From assembly GCF_000330505.1 (NCBI RefSeq), contig NW_004443556.1, forward strand, positions 121,553 to 185,552: a stretch of 64,000 bases of DNA, given 5' to 3'. Positions 40,179 through 50,502 of the stretch are shown here, piece after piece (within the stretch, counting starts at the first letter, position 1; every line of letters begins with the position of its first letter). Both the position numbers and the translations under genes were made by a program. Below the pieces are notes generated by a model. That model did not search any database. It worked only from the letters and a program-made list of their open reading frames with translations, and was not told where the DNA came from. The stretch comes from Entamoeba invadens IP1. Taxonomy: Eukaryota; Evosea; Mastigamoebida; Endamoebidae.

Positions 40179-40796
40179 CAGACTTTTCTTTCAAGTTCTT
40201 TTTTTAAGTTCTTTTTTGATTGGTATTTTTATTCGTTATGTTTTCTCTCGTTCCACAAATAAATCTCAAGCACTTTACTATTAAATTATAGTTGTTTTAT
40301 TATTTGGACATTATTCAAAAAACTCCTTGTGATTTTTTTTGAAAGATTTTTTTTTTTAAAACATTGAGTATTATGTTGCAGATTGAGAGTGCAAAATGAC
40401 GGGTTATTACATAGAATAGTTTTTAAATTTTTTTCGGTAGAGTTTTGTATAAAGTAAAAAACCCTTTTAGTTTTTTAAATAATTTAAACTGTTTTGTATG
40501 GTTTGTTTATTTTGATTATATTATAATTACTAAAACAAACAAAACATGTTTTTAATTATTTTTTTTTATTAACATAATTAATAAAATATTAGTTAAATAT
40601 AATTAATTTTATCTATTTTATTTTAAAATTATCATTTTACTAAAAAGGTTGAGAGAAATAATCAGAATATAAAGTGGTGAGTGAAACAATAATTATAATT
40701 ATTTTTAACATATTTTATTTTTCATATTCTATTTTAATATTAGAAACAATATTGTTATAAATAACTTTTTTTTATTTATGAAAAAACAAACTCAAC

Positions 40797-40832
40797 CATT
40801 TTTGACACGAAAAGTGTTTTTTCGTGTCAAAA
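40797..40832. repeat. Perfect inverted repeat / hairpin, 15-bp stem
   Basis: ATTTTTGACACGAAA pairs with TTTCGTGTCAAAAAT across a short AGTGTT loop. It is isolated from genes by several hundred bases; could be the tip of an unrecognised mobile element or a structured DNA site. Confidence 0.7.
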
Positions 40833-41026
40833 ATTTTGATGTTTTTATTTTTTTTGTACATTTATAAAACATTTCAGAAAAATAATTATATTTATAATAC
40901 TATAAATTAAAAAGTAATTATCGGTTCAATTGTTAATTAATAATTAAAATATAGTTTGTTTTTAATACAAATACTTTGAATTAAAAAAAAAGTTAACTTT
41001 GTTTTCTTTTATTTTCTTTTTTGCAT

Positions 41027-41228
41027 AACACTTAAAATAACGCTTTTATTTTTGTTTTGACCTGTTTTTCATGGGATATTAATCAAAATTTTGATGATTT
41101 TCCTTTTTTGGCTTGTGTATTGTTTATTACATAATATAAACTCTAAAAAAACGGAAATTTATTTAATAAACTCTATATTTCCCGATTTTTAGACTATTTG
41201 GATTTTGTTCAATGTTATTTAAAGTGTT
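41027..41228. mobile_element. ~202-bp MITE, copy B of the AACACYTAAAATAAC family (inverted relative to copy A)
   Basis: Ends AACACTTAAAATAAC and GTTATTTAAAGTGTT pair. Its reverse complement aligns along its length with 10984-11182, sharing TCTAAAAATCGGGAAAT, GAGTTTATTAAAT and CAATACACAAGCCAAAAA. Confidence 0.8.
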
Positions 41229-41383
41229 AATAAAAAAATAAAAAAATTAGTTTTCAACTTTTAGTTTAATATTAACAGCTTATTAATAAATAGTTAATAG
41301 TAAAATTGTTATATAAAATCAAACAATAGTTACAATTAGTTTTCCACAAAACGGCGACAAAAAGAGAAAAACAAAGAAAGAGA

Positions 41384-42164
41384 ATGGATAGTACGCGCAC
41401 ACACCCCAGACAATCTATTCAAGGATCTCGTCGACAACCCCAAGTAATTTTACCAAAGAAAGGAACAGGAGAAATTCCAATGGTGAAAACACTTTCCACA
41501 AATCAAGATGCCGAAACGTTGGACCTATTTAACAGGGTGGACCACTTTCAGTTGATGATGACTGAATTAATTGAACATGACACTTCCTTCTTCAATTGTC
41601 CAAAGGAATTGAAATGTATTAGTTTGTTTAGTATTGATATAGTATAAATACTAGTACTTGTATAATTTCTCAAATTATAATAAAATTACTATAATATATA
41701 ATACATTCAATTCATTTGCAGTCGAAGAGAAATTGGACTCATTTACACACGCACTCAAATACGATAGATACCTCAGAGTCGGGTATACTGAAGAGGATTG
41801 TGGAGATGTGGTTTTTTCAGAAACGGAGCGCGCACTGTTAAGTATTTTGCAAATGCAGGAAAAGCAACTCAAACAAATCGAAGACTTAAATTTGTTCATT
41901 GATAAGAGATGGGACGATAAGATTCAAAGCTCAGTCAATCCAAGCGTTGTGGAGAATATGGAAGAGTCTTTGGAAGAACAAACAGTTCAAGCTAATGATA
42001 TAGTCGAGTACTGTACACAATACATGATAACGGCAAATAAACTTAATGACTTGGTTGGTGTATTAAATGCTCAAACTGAATCTCTCAACAACTCTAACAA
42101 CTTTACAGCTTTCGAGGGACTTCTCAATTCGACAGAATGTAAGGAGGAAATAATAGATGAGTGA
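41384..42164 (+). CDS. Hypothetical coiled protein, 226 aa, one intron
   Basis: Exon 1 41384-41621, intron 41622-41721 (GTTTGTTTAG...TTTGCAG, 100 nt), exon 2 41722-42164; phase 1, total 227 codons with stop. Splicing joins KELKC-I-I-EEKLDSF and removes an A/T-rich stretch that both flanking frames would otherwise translate as nonsense. The N-terminal ~30 residues are basic and disordered; the rest is acidic and helical (MQEKQLKQIEDLNLFI, NMEESLEEQTVQANDIVEY) and likely forms a coiled-coil, as in small subunits of cytoskeletal or tethering complexes. No family recognised. Confidence 0.7.
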
Positions 42165-42504
42165 TATGTATTAGTTCTTTTTATAATCTATTTATAATTT
42201 ATTTTAAATACAGTTTTATTTTATTTGTAACAACTGTATTATATTTTATGTATTCATATATTATTTTTTATTTTTAAAATTAACAAATAGAATTGAGAAA
42301 AAAACAAAAAAAATATACTTATAATAAATTAATTATAAAAAAACTATTAACAATATCAAAAAAAATCAAAAAAAAAAGAAAAATTTGTTCATTAAAACAC
42401 ACAAAATCTTCTTAAAAAATGAACTAACTTTATTTTTGGTTTTAATTAATAATATAGTAAAACAATTATAATTATACTACAAAAAAAAGTACTTAATAAA
42501 AGTA
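42165..42504. other. AT-rich spacer
   Basis: Only A/T tracts seen between two plus-strand genes. Confidence 0.5.
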
Positions 42505-43245
42505 ATGACTACTTTTATGGCGAAGGAAATGATAGAGATTGGTTACTATTTTTGCACCCGCCAAGACTTTATCAACGCGATGTTAGTGTCAAAAAAGTTC
42601 CGCCACTTTGTGAGGGCGTACACATTCAACCCGATACCAGACACAAGTCTATTTCCTCACATGAAAATACAACGAATGTATTCGAGAGTGGACAAACGTA
42701 TAGAAGGGATGCCTTATATATTGTGTTACCCCATCACAGTCGAAGAATATGAGAAGGGCGATACCCATCCGACGTCCTTGATATTTGTTGCGAAGAACAG
42801 AATTGCCAACAACAAGAAACGCGCCTCATTTGGCGCTCGCTTGAAAATCATATGGGATAGAGCGTTTGAGAAGATGGATTTTAAAAGTATTAAAATTAAT
42901 CCAAAAGTCCATTTAATAGGGTTTGCTGCATTTAGAGACTGTTCAAAGCTTCTTTACATTGTCCTGTCCTCGTCACTTTTGCACATCGCAGCAAATGCGT
43001 TCGAGAGGTGCAAATGTCTCAGAGCAGTTGACTTTCCATCGAGTATCCGGTATATAGGAGATAGTGCCTTTAGAGGATGCGAAGGCCTGAAGACCGTCAA
43101 ATTCAAAAGTGATACTCTGTGCGAGTTTGGGAAGTGGGTCTTTTGTGGATGTTTCTCTATTACAAATGTCGAGTGTCCCGACGAGATGCGAAAGATGATA
43201 AACCCATATGATGGTATTCTGATTGATGTAGAGCTTGCAGTGTAA
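42505..43245 (+). CDS. BspA-like leucine-rich-repeat protein, 246 aa
   Basis: The N-terminal ~45 residues form the short helical cap common to Entamoeba LRR proteins (a DFINAMLVSKKFRHFV stretch). From about residue 110 there are repeats of the LRR_5/BspA form, ~23 residues each: WDRAFEKMDFKSIKIN, FAAFRDCSKLLYIVL, ANAFERCKCLRAVDFP, DSAFRGCEGLKTVKF, KWVFCGCFSITNVECP, with the diagnostic A-F-x-x-C-x-x-L core. Such proteins are a large family in Entamoeba and Trichomonas; one E. histolytica member is at the cell surface. There is no signal peptide. It has only five or so repeats, so it is a short member. Confidence 0.85.
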   Translation: MTTFMAKEMIEIGYYFCTRQDFINAMLVSKKFRHFVRAYTFNPIPDTSLFPHMKIQRMYSRVDKRIEGMPYILCYPITVEEYEKGDTHPTSLIFVAKNRIANNKKRASFGARLKIIWDRAFEKMDFKSIKINPKVHLIGFAAFRDCSKLLYIVLSSSLLHIAANAFERCKCLRAVDFPSSIRYIGDSAFRGCEGLKTVKFKSDTLCEFGKWVFCGCFSITNVECPDEMRKMINPYDGILIDVELAV

Positions 43246-43385
43246 AGATTGTGATTAACACAAGCGAAGTGTTGTTATTAAGTGCTATTTTATAAGACCT
43301 ATTTAATTTTGTATCATTTTGTGTCACATTTTTTTGTGACACTTTTTAACACACTCAAAATGAGAAATAAATTAGATACAGAGTG

Positions 43386-44033
43386 CTAAGAAACAGTGTT
43401 TGATGATTCAGACACATCTATGCTTGTCGTCGACAAATAGTTGAAGACTTTACTTTGTGAGAGGTGTATGAGTTCCATCTTTCTTCCATATAACTTTAAG
43501 TTGTCGTAAAAGACCACCCCTTCCTCGATGATATCAAGCTTATTCCACTCTCTATCTAAACTTATATGTTCCAGTATTCTTCTCTCAGGCATCCACGCGT
43601 TCTCTGGCTTTTTCTTGACGACTTCCTGAAATGTGAATCCAAAGTATTGTCTTAATAAGTCGAGTAACATATTGTCTATTGTAATTGCAATTACTCTTCG
43701 CTTTTTCTGTTGGTCGTCGGTGAGTAATTTTGACATTTTAATATCCTCCTCCACTGTATTTCTATCAAGAAGTGTCACATTATTAAATGTTAAAGATTCT
43801 ATTTTTAGCTTTTGAAACTTCCCTTCTTTTAATGTTCTTTTGAGTGTTATTTCACATCCCAAGTAATAAAATATCATCATCAGAAATCCTTCATTTCCAT
43901 AGTCGTTTCTATTGGCATTGACTCTATTCGCTCTCTTCCGTGTCCGAGTGTCTTCTATAGTAATTGCCTTCTTTTTGCGGCCACGTTTGTTCATTAAATT
44001 AGAACTAAGTGGTAATATAGTGTTTATGTTCAT
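43386..44033 (-). CDS. Hypothetical basic protein, 215 aa
   Basis: An intact ATG-started frame; an internal ATG 13 codons in (MNKRGRKKK) may be the true start and opens with an AT-hook-like RGRKKK patch, followed by RTRKRANR. The rest is mixed helix/strand (LTFNNVTLLDRNTVEED, AITIDNMLLDLLRQYFGFTFQEVVKKK) and unrecognised. The basic N-terminus suggests nuclear localisation or DNA binding; short C-terminal Ser-rich tail. The gene converges with the LRR gene at a 140-bp gap. Confidence 0.55.
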   Translation of the reverse strand: MNINTILPLSSNLMNKRGRKKKAITIEDTRTRKRANRVNANRNDYGNEGFLMMIFYYLGCEITLKRTLKEGKFQKLKIESLTFNNVTLLDRNTVEEDIKMSKLLTDDQQKKRRVIAITIDNMLLDLLRQYFGFTFQEVVKKKPENAWMPERRILEHISLDREWNKLDIIEEGVVFYDNLKLYGRKMELIHLSQSKVFNYLSTTSIDVSESSNTVS

Positions 44034-45112
44034 TCTATATGAGTCTGAGACTTTAAAGTTTTTGATTTATACATCGTATCTTCTATGACGAATGTGTTGT
44101 TGTCATAGTCGTGATATTGGAGGTTTCTCATAGTACATTTCATTGAGAAAACATAACAACAACAATGTCTTAGCTCTGACATTTGATGTTGAAGTGAATT
44201 TCGGCGGATATATATAGAATTTTTTTTTGTGAGGTGTGAGGAATTAATTATTGATTAGTATATGATGTGTTAGGTCGGGGTTGTTTGTTTAGACTTAACC
44301 TTCTACTCAAATTCAACATTCGACTCATGGCTTTTTATTAAGTTTTATCACATTTTTTATTATAATATATAATACTTTTCTTTCAAAACTAAATATTAAA
44401 AAAAATTGGTTCAAAATTATCAATTCAATAGTTTCATATCTTTGATTTTTAAAACTATTTTTTGTAATACATTTTTTTTAAAGTTTTTTATATTTGATAG
44501 TTATAATAAACAAACATTGACGTAAATTCACAGGATATCAGTTTATATTTACAATTGAATATCTAAATTTATATTATTTTTTAAATGGTTTAATAATTGT
44601 CTTCAATTAACTTATAAGTTAATAATAATAAAAACTATTAATAACTAATATTCAAAATAATAATTCATTTCAAATAAACTTCAACATCAACTTTAAATGT
44701 TTTTTTAATTTATTTTGATTGTTTTTTTTTTAAAATTATAAAAATGTTTAAACCATTTTAAAATAAAACTAGTTAAAAAATTATAAAAATAAACCAACAA
44801 TGCAAATAGTAATTAGTTAAACTATTTTTAATAATTGTTTTAACCTTTTAAACAAAATAATGAAATTTAATTAACTATAATTAACTAAAATTTATATTTT
44901 ATTTTATTTAATATCTAACAAATTATATTTGTTAGTAAAAAAAACAATCCAATACAATTAATGAAACGATACTATAAAACAAACAAATTATCTTCTTTTT
45001 TTTCATTTGAAATATTATCAATATTATAGTAAACACAACTAATAAATATAGTAAAAGAAGGTACTTGTTTTAAAAACTCTTGAACTGTGAAACAATCAAT
45101 TGTGGGAGTTCT
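44034..45112. other. Divergent AT-rich intergenic region
   Basis: No gene or paired repeat recognised in ~1 kb of very A/T-rich sequence. Confidence 0.5.
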
Positions 45113-46225
45113 ATGTCATGGGAGACGACGCAAGCAGTAATAACAATCGACGGGTATCATCTCGACATGGGCAGTGACCACCACCGATCTTTCCAAGACA
45201 TCTTGTTTCGGTTATGTGAGTATGCAACCATATGTATTCGATCAGCTTCGATCTTAGAGTCGAGCTCAAAGCAGTTACCACCAGAGAAGTATCAAGACTA
45301 TGTAGTTCAAATCACTGAATATATCAAAGAGTTGAATGACCCATTAAGTAAATTATATATTATAGTTGAGAGAGAGTGCACTATGTTGTCACACAAAAGT
45401 ATTCAAGACTCGACTCAAGACAGACTAATGGTCTTAAAAGACTTGACGACCAATTACCTTCAAAAGTTTGACAAGAACGACATGACCTCAATGATCTCAT
45501 TTTTTAAGACCACTTTAACTACAACCTTTTCTGTGATGAAAGCAGTCTTATCGGAATGCTCTGAGACTTTATGTGACAACTGTGATCTGATCATTCAAAA
45601 CATCGAAAAGACTCTTCTGTTAGAAGAAGACACTTTCAATCAGGGTTCTATCTTTGTTGCGTCACAAATAGTCAATGGGATAGGACTTCCTTTACGATAT
45701 CGTAAAAACAGTGTCTGTGGCATACTTGCCGATTTGTATGACGAGGTCGCTACCCGTTTAACACTCTCCCCAAACAAACAAGAGATTGTTCTCTGTAAGA
45801 CACTTGTTCTCAAGACAAAGGACGTCTTCAGGAGAAATGTTCAAGACGTCACCGTCAAAGTTGAGGTGATTAAGGTCGACAAGTCAACGGCTTCCTTAAC
45901 TGTCGTCCCCACTTTTAGAGATAAGGCGATGCTTGAGATGTTCTCCAATGACATTGAAGATCAAGGTCTTCGTGAATCGTTTGTGCAAGGGTCTATTTTG
46001 GAGAATGTTAATACATTCAGTAACATAGCTATAGAAGTCTCGCAGAACACAGTCACGCCGGAGAAGAAGCAGATGAGGGGGATGGAAGTGATTATAGAAG
46101 CAATCAATCATCTTGTCGATACAATCGACCCCAACGACGAAGTCTTTTTTAAGACGCAAACAGTGAAAATTGAGTCTGGGAACAAGAGCGATAGCATCTG
46201 TGGGGAGGGTTTAGTATCTGTATGA
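45113..46225 (+). CDS. Hypothetical helical protein, 370 aa
   Basis: The frame is open from 45080 but the upstream codon is TTG, so I place the start at the ATG 45113 (MSWETTQAV). The protein is strongly helical, with no signal peptide or membrane segment: helices at ~20-50 (FQDILFRLCEYATICIRS), 60-90, 115-185 (LTTNYLQKF, FFKTTLTTTFSVMKAVL, DLIIQNIEKTLLL), then a beta-patterned part (~225-290: VTVKVEVIKVDKSTASLTVVP). I recognise no family. The bundle-like helices recall cytoskeletal adaptors, but that is composition only. Confidence 0.55.
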   Translation: MSWETTQAVITIDGYHLDMGSDHHRSFQDILFRLCEYATICIRSASILESSSKQLPPEKYQDYVVQITEYIKELNDPLSKLYIIVERECTMLSHKSIQDSTQDRLMVLKDLTTNYLQKFDKNDMTSMISFFKTTLTTTFSVMKAVLSECSETLCDNCDLIIQNIEKTLLLEEDTFNQGSIFVASQIVNGIGLPLRYRKNSVCGILADLYDEVATRLTLSPNKQEIVLCKTLVLKTKDVFRRNVQDVTVKVEVIKVDKSTASLTVVPTFRDKAMLEMFSNDIEDQGLRESFVQGSILENVNTFSNIAIEVSQNTVTPEKKQMRGMEVIIEAINHLVDTIDPNDEVFFKTQTVKIESGNKSDSICGEGLVSV

Positions 46226-46299
46226 TGTAATTGTGTCTTTTGTGGATTTGGTGTTAGTTGAATAAGAGAAAAGTTTGAAAGAAAGCGACAAAGAGTTAT

Positions 46300-46698
46300 T
46301 TATTGGTTCGCAATAGTTAAGATCCACTTGTCGAGGAATGGTATCCCAATGAAGACACCAGAGTTGGCCTTGAAAACGGCAAGGAAGATTAAGACACACA
46401 TCACTAAGATGGCTACAACAAACATGATCCAGAAACAGACTATAAAGAACATCCCAGCCCAATAGAAACATAAGAAGAACAAGGCTATCAAGAACACTAT
46501 CCCATTCACTATGAAGGAATGAAGAGCTACAGCACGGACATATACATTCTGCTTCTCAAGGAAGAACAATACTATCCCTCCTATCCACCCAAAGGCAGTC
46601 GCTAAGATGGAAAGAACTAAAACAGAGCAAGAGAGCGATGTTGCTTGAGAATCGGTGTTTTGACTGTTTTGCGAATAATCATTAAAGGGGTCACTCAT
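46300..46698 (-). CDS. Small multi-pass membrane protein (Tic20/DUF4870-like), 132 aa
   Basis: The open frame extends to 46743 only through a TTG; the ATG at 46698 (MSDPFNDYSQ) is the likely start. Three hydrophobic helices follow a ~25-residue polar N-terminus: SCSVLVLSILATAFGWIGGIVLFFL, FIVNGIVFLIALFFLCFYWAG and FFIVCFWIMFVVAILVMCVLIFLAVF. The motif FGWIGGIVLFFLEKQNVYVRAVALHSF is the core of the DUF4870/Tic20-like family (A.fGw..gii.fFleK....vr.ha.qs), found widely in bacteria and protists and of unknown function. The ending IPFLDKWILTIANQ is polar. Confidence 0.65.
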   Translation of the reverse strand: MSDPFNDYSQNSQNTDSQATSLSCSVLVLSILATAFGWIGGIVLFFLEKQNVYVRAVALHSFIVNGIVFLIALFFLCFYWAGMFFIVCFWIMFVVAILVMCVLIFLAVFKANSGVFIGIPFLDKWILTIANQ

Positions 46699-47702
46699 TA
46701 CTATGTGGATTTCAAAGTTCTGTTTTTTCTCTTTACAGGCCAATAAAACCCAATGACATTTCTAATCTTATTTATGGTTTCTATTTAATAACTATTAATA
46801 TCATATCACGTTACTATTTACCAATGTAGGCGGGAAGTATTTCACATGTTTTGAAGTTCTATAAAAGAAAAAATCTTCCTTTTATAGTTCAAATAATTTT
46901 AGTAAAAAATAGTTCTCTTATTAATAATTTATATCAGGAAATTTATAAGTATGATTAATTATAGTTTTAATATTGTTTTTAATTACTTTTTTGGAAAAAA
47001 AAGAGAAAAAACTATTTTCCATTAAAATGTTTTTGAATTGTGTTATTCAAAATTTATTATTTACATCGATAATAGTATTAATTTACTTTAATTTCTTTAA
47101 TATAATAATTATGTCAATTAAAAATTTTATTAGTTTTTTTTAATTGATTTATAATTTTTTAAAATAATATAATAATGTTATACTTTTTTAATTAAATTAT
47201 AATAATTATTTTAATGTAAAATAAAATAAGTTAGATGTTAATTAAATAAAAACGATATAACATTATTATTTATATATATATTGTATTATATATCATAATA
47301 CACTCACAAACTTTATTTTTAACAAACTTTTAATTAAATTTAAATAAAATTAAAAAAATTGATAGAGAACAAAATGTAAATTCTTTAGTAATTAACTTTA
47401 ATAAAAATATAATAAATCAATTTATTAATAAAAACTAAAATTATTAATAATATAAAACTAGATAAAATCATCACAAAAAAATCACATCAAGTTGTGGAAA
47501 AAAAACCAAACATCACAAGATAATACCACAATATCAAATATATTATTTAGATATAATATATTAACCATATAATATTAAATAAAATTGTTTATAAAACCAA
47601 ACAATAAAAATTGCTGATCCGTTAAACACATATTTGACAACACTTCAAATCACCAAAAAGAATCTCAAAAATGAGAAAACAATCTTGAAAAATCATTGAG
47701 GA
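46699..47702. other. 1-kb AT-rich intergenic region
   Basis: No gene recognised; it acts as a shared upstream region for two divergently transcribed genes. Several long A/T-only stretches. Confidence 0.5.
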
Positions 47703-49076
47703 ATGTTGTTATTCCTACTCTTCATTTCTTTCACCTTCTCTCTTTCCGTTGAACCCATCAACTGGACTCGAGACACAACATACAATAACGTCGTCTCACA
47801 CATCTATTTTAATGAAAACTCTCAGAACAAGTACACCGCTGCTTTACGTTATGACCCCAGCACTCCACTCGCAATCACAATCGACATGTTCCACCCAAAA
47901 CTGTCGCAGAAGACTATTAAAGTGACTGCGTCGTCTGTCGTTCGCCCACAAGTCTCCATGTCGACTTCGAAGTTGTTCTTTTTGAATGACGGGAATGTCG
48001 AGGTGTGGAATGTCAGCACAGCCTCGCCGACGCCGTTGAAAATGCTCACGTTGACTGGCGTCGATAAGAACTCGCCGCTCGCACTTTTGGAAAAGAACTT
48101 TACGGCGAACAAACCATCAGTGTTTCTTTATATGTGTAAAGACTCTAAAATCGCTATTTACGACGAAAATTTGAAGTTGGTGCAACAAACGGGATTTCCA
48201 TGTGGAAGATACATGTCTGTGGGGAATAACATTCTTGCGGTCAAGAACACTACGCTCATCGAGATATACACCGTCGGCAGCACTGGCGCACTGACCGTCA
48301 ACACACAAACGGAAATAACAGGAACTTCGGAGTCAGTGATGTTGGACCCTATGATTGTGTCGAAGGCAGACATTATATACTCTGTTGTCTCTGACCAAAA
48401 GAAGATTCAAGTGAACTCACCAAATAACTATAAGACTGCTGTGTTTATCGAGAACGTCACTTTTTATGATAACACTGCGGTATCGACGGAATACGCCCCC
48501 ATCTTGAATAGTCTTGGATGTTTCATTGTTGTCGGTAGACTCGGCGCGAAGTCTGGAGTGAATGAAGTTGCTGGCGCAGTCACGGTGTACTTTGATAAGT
48601 ATTTTACTTCAGGATTAACTGATCCAAAACGGTTTGAAAAGATGCACGAGGTGAATGGGACAGCTACTTACTTCTACAAAGGATACTCAGTTGCTATGAC
48701 TGAAGACACTTTGTATGTTGGCGGTAAAGTCAATTACTTGACTAATGGAAGTCTTCAAGGACTCTCAAATAATGTCACTTTAGTCACTCAAAAGTGCTGC
48801 ACGAATGGAAAATGCTTCTGCCAAGAGGGATACTACTATGTTGATTCTGTTGGGAAATGCTTGTTAAATGTAGCACATAAGAAGAACAGAACTCTTGTCT
48901 ATATCCTTGCTGGTGTTGGTATTGGATTATTGTTACTCTTCTTGATTATCATTGTCGTGATCATCGTTGTGATGTCGAAGAGAAACGAAAAGAAGAAAGT
49001 GGACGAAGAGAGTGGACCGATTTTGGTGCCGTCAGCGGAAGGAGAACAACCAAAGACCGATGATTTTAAACCATAA
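47703..49076 (+). CDS. Type I membrane glycoprotein, 457 aa, unknown function
   Basis: Signal peptide (MLLFLLFISFTFSLS), ~380-residue lumenal/extracellular region that is beta-rich with short motifs resembling propeller blades (NDGNVEVWNV, KIAIYDENLKLV, TLIEIYTVG), a small cysteine-rich module near the membrane (KCCTNGKCFCQEGYYYVDSVGKC, EGF-like), a membrane helix (LVYILAGVGIGLLLLFLIIIVVIIVVM) and a short basic/acidic tail ending in DDFKP. Several N-glycosylation sites (NVST, NKPS, NTTL, NVTF, NGTA, NVTL). GC-rich coding. A propeller-type receptor or cargo adaptor is possible; no exact family recognised. Confidence 0.7.
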   Translation: MLLFLLFISFTFSLSVEPINWTRDTTYNNVVSHIYFNENSQNKYTAALRYDPSTPLAITIDMFHPKLSQKTIKVTASSVVRPQVSMSTSKLFFLNDGNVEVWNVSTASPTPLKMLTLTGVDKNSPLALLEKNFTANKPSVFLYMCKDSKIAIYDENLKLVQQTGFPCGRYMSVGNNILAVKNTTLIEIYTVGSTGALTVNTQTEITGTSESVMLDPMIVSKADIIYSVVSDQKKIQVNSPNNYKTAVFIENVTFYDNTAVSTEYAPILNSLGCFIVVGRLGAKSGVNEVAGAVTVYFDKYFTSGLTDPKRFEKMHEVNGTATYFYKGYSVAMTEDTLYVGGKVNYLTNGSLQGLSNNVTLVTQKCCTNGKCFCQEGYYYVDSVGKCLLNVAHKKNRTLVYILAGVGIGLLLLFLIIIVVIIVVMSKRNEKKKVDEESGPILVPSAEGEQPKTDDFKP

Positions 49077-50502
49077 TTCATTTTCATGCAGTTCGAGTTG
49101 TTTAATTATTTCAATTATGAAACAGTAGATAGTACTGTCTTATTTATTGTCACAAGAATTCTATGTTAATTTCTCACTGAATAATTGTTTTTTAATACAA
49201 GTTAAATAAAGGTGTTGTGGTGATACTCATTAAAATGTTATGTTCACGATGAAATAAGTTAAAACTAGAGTCAACATTAATTAAAATAGTAAGTAATAAG
49301 AAATGCCACAAATTTCATGTGTTGTCTAAAGATTTGATAATCCTAATCGATTTTGTTATAAAAGTACTTTCCACTCAAGGAAAGTAACATGGTGTTAAAG
49401 ATGTCGGCTTTTAAATTGCTCTTGTTGGAAGAAAAAACGCATTTAAAAGAAATAAAACCTCTGTTGTTTTTTATCTCCTGTTCTTTGTTTTTTTCTGTTG
49501 TAATAATAAACAATGAATGTTCAATGAATCCTTTTAAATTAGGTATTATTTACCTAAGATTTTTACTGTCACACTCTGTTATTATTTGATGTTTGTCATT
49601 TTGATTTGTCATTCATCGTTTTTTTTATATTTATAAATCTTAATATTATCAAGTATAATACAATTATTTTATCTGTTTAATAAAACTGTCGTTTTTTGTT
49701 TAAAATTAACTCGAGAAATTTGTAACTCAAGTGTATATTTTTTCTATAAATAATGAAAATAAAAAAGCTATAGTTATAGTTATTTAACTATTTTTTCTTC
49801 CTTATTTTTTATTATTTCAATAAGAAAAAGAAAAAAAGCGAGATTGGATGTGAGGAATCGGGTAAAAAAACCCAACAGAAAAAGGACCAAAAAAGAAGCG
49901 GTTATCTAAATATAGAGGATTTTTTGCTAGCTTTGTGAAGTATACTAATAGTAAAATAATTTATTTGAAAAAACACTGAATAATGAGATCCTGAGTTCAA
50001 GCTTCTTATTTTCAATTTTTTTCATTCTTAGTGTTATACATTGAAAAGCACTCAGAAATGGACCAAAACGATAAGTTTTGGTTTAAAAAACTATAACTGA
50101 ACTATATTTTCAACCCAAAACAAAAGTGCTTTTAAAAATCCGCAAAATGTTGAATTAGCCGAAACTAAAGAACAATTAAAAAAGCTAATAAAATGGCAGC
50201 TAAAACGGGCTTTCAAGAGCAATCATCTTTGCTGCCAATATTTACTCTGTAAAACCACTTAATTACAAAGCAACAAAACTATAATAAAAAAGTTAAGCAA
50301 CAGAGACGAAAACAATTTCAATGACCCATCGAAAGTTACTTCTTCTTAAAAGACCACAGAAATCACCAAATTCGAGTAAATGCCATTTAAGAGTCATAGA
50401 ATTGAAATAAGAAGACTAAAGTAGTGTTAAGTCTTTCTAAACCACGTCACATTTTCATCTGTTAAATTGAACAAACTTGGTTACTCAGTACACACCGCAC
50501 AC
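49077..50502. other. 1.4-kb intergenic region
   Basis: No supported gene. A 66-codon frame at 49389-49589 begins with ATG but is hydrophobic low-complexity sequence without other support. Confidence 0.5.

Larger units (their letters stand above)
40179..41383. other. Divergent AT-rich region with hairpin and MITE
   Basis: No gene. It contains the perfect palindrome at 40797-40832 and MITE copy B at 41027-41228. Confidence 0.6.

Noticed and set aside
45080..45112. Earlier start for the helical protein at 45080
   Set aside because: The codon is TTG; the first ATG in frame is 45113. The same logic moved starts at 11364, 23447, 30511, 46698, 50503 and 62052.
49389..49589. 66-codon ATG frame
   Set aside because: Hydrophobic, A/T-driven composition, no family feature, no promoter-like context.
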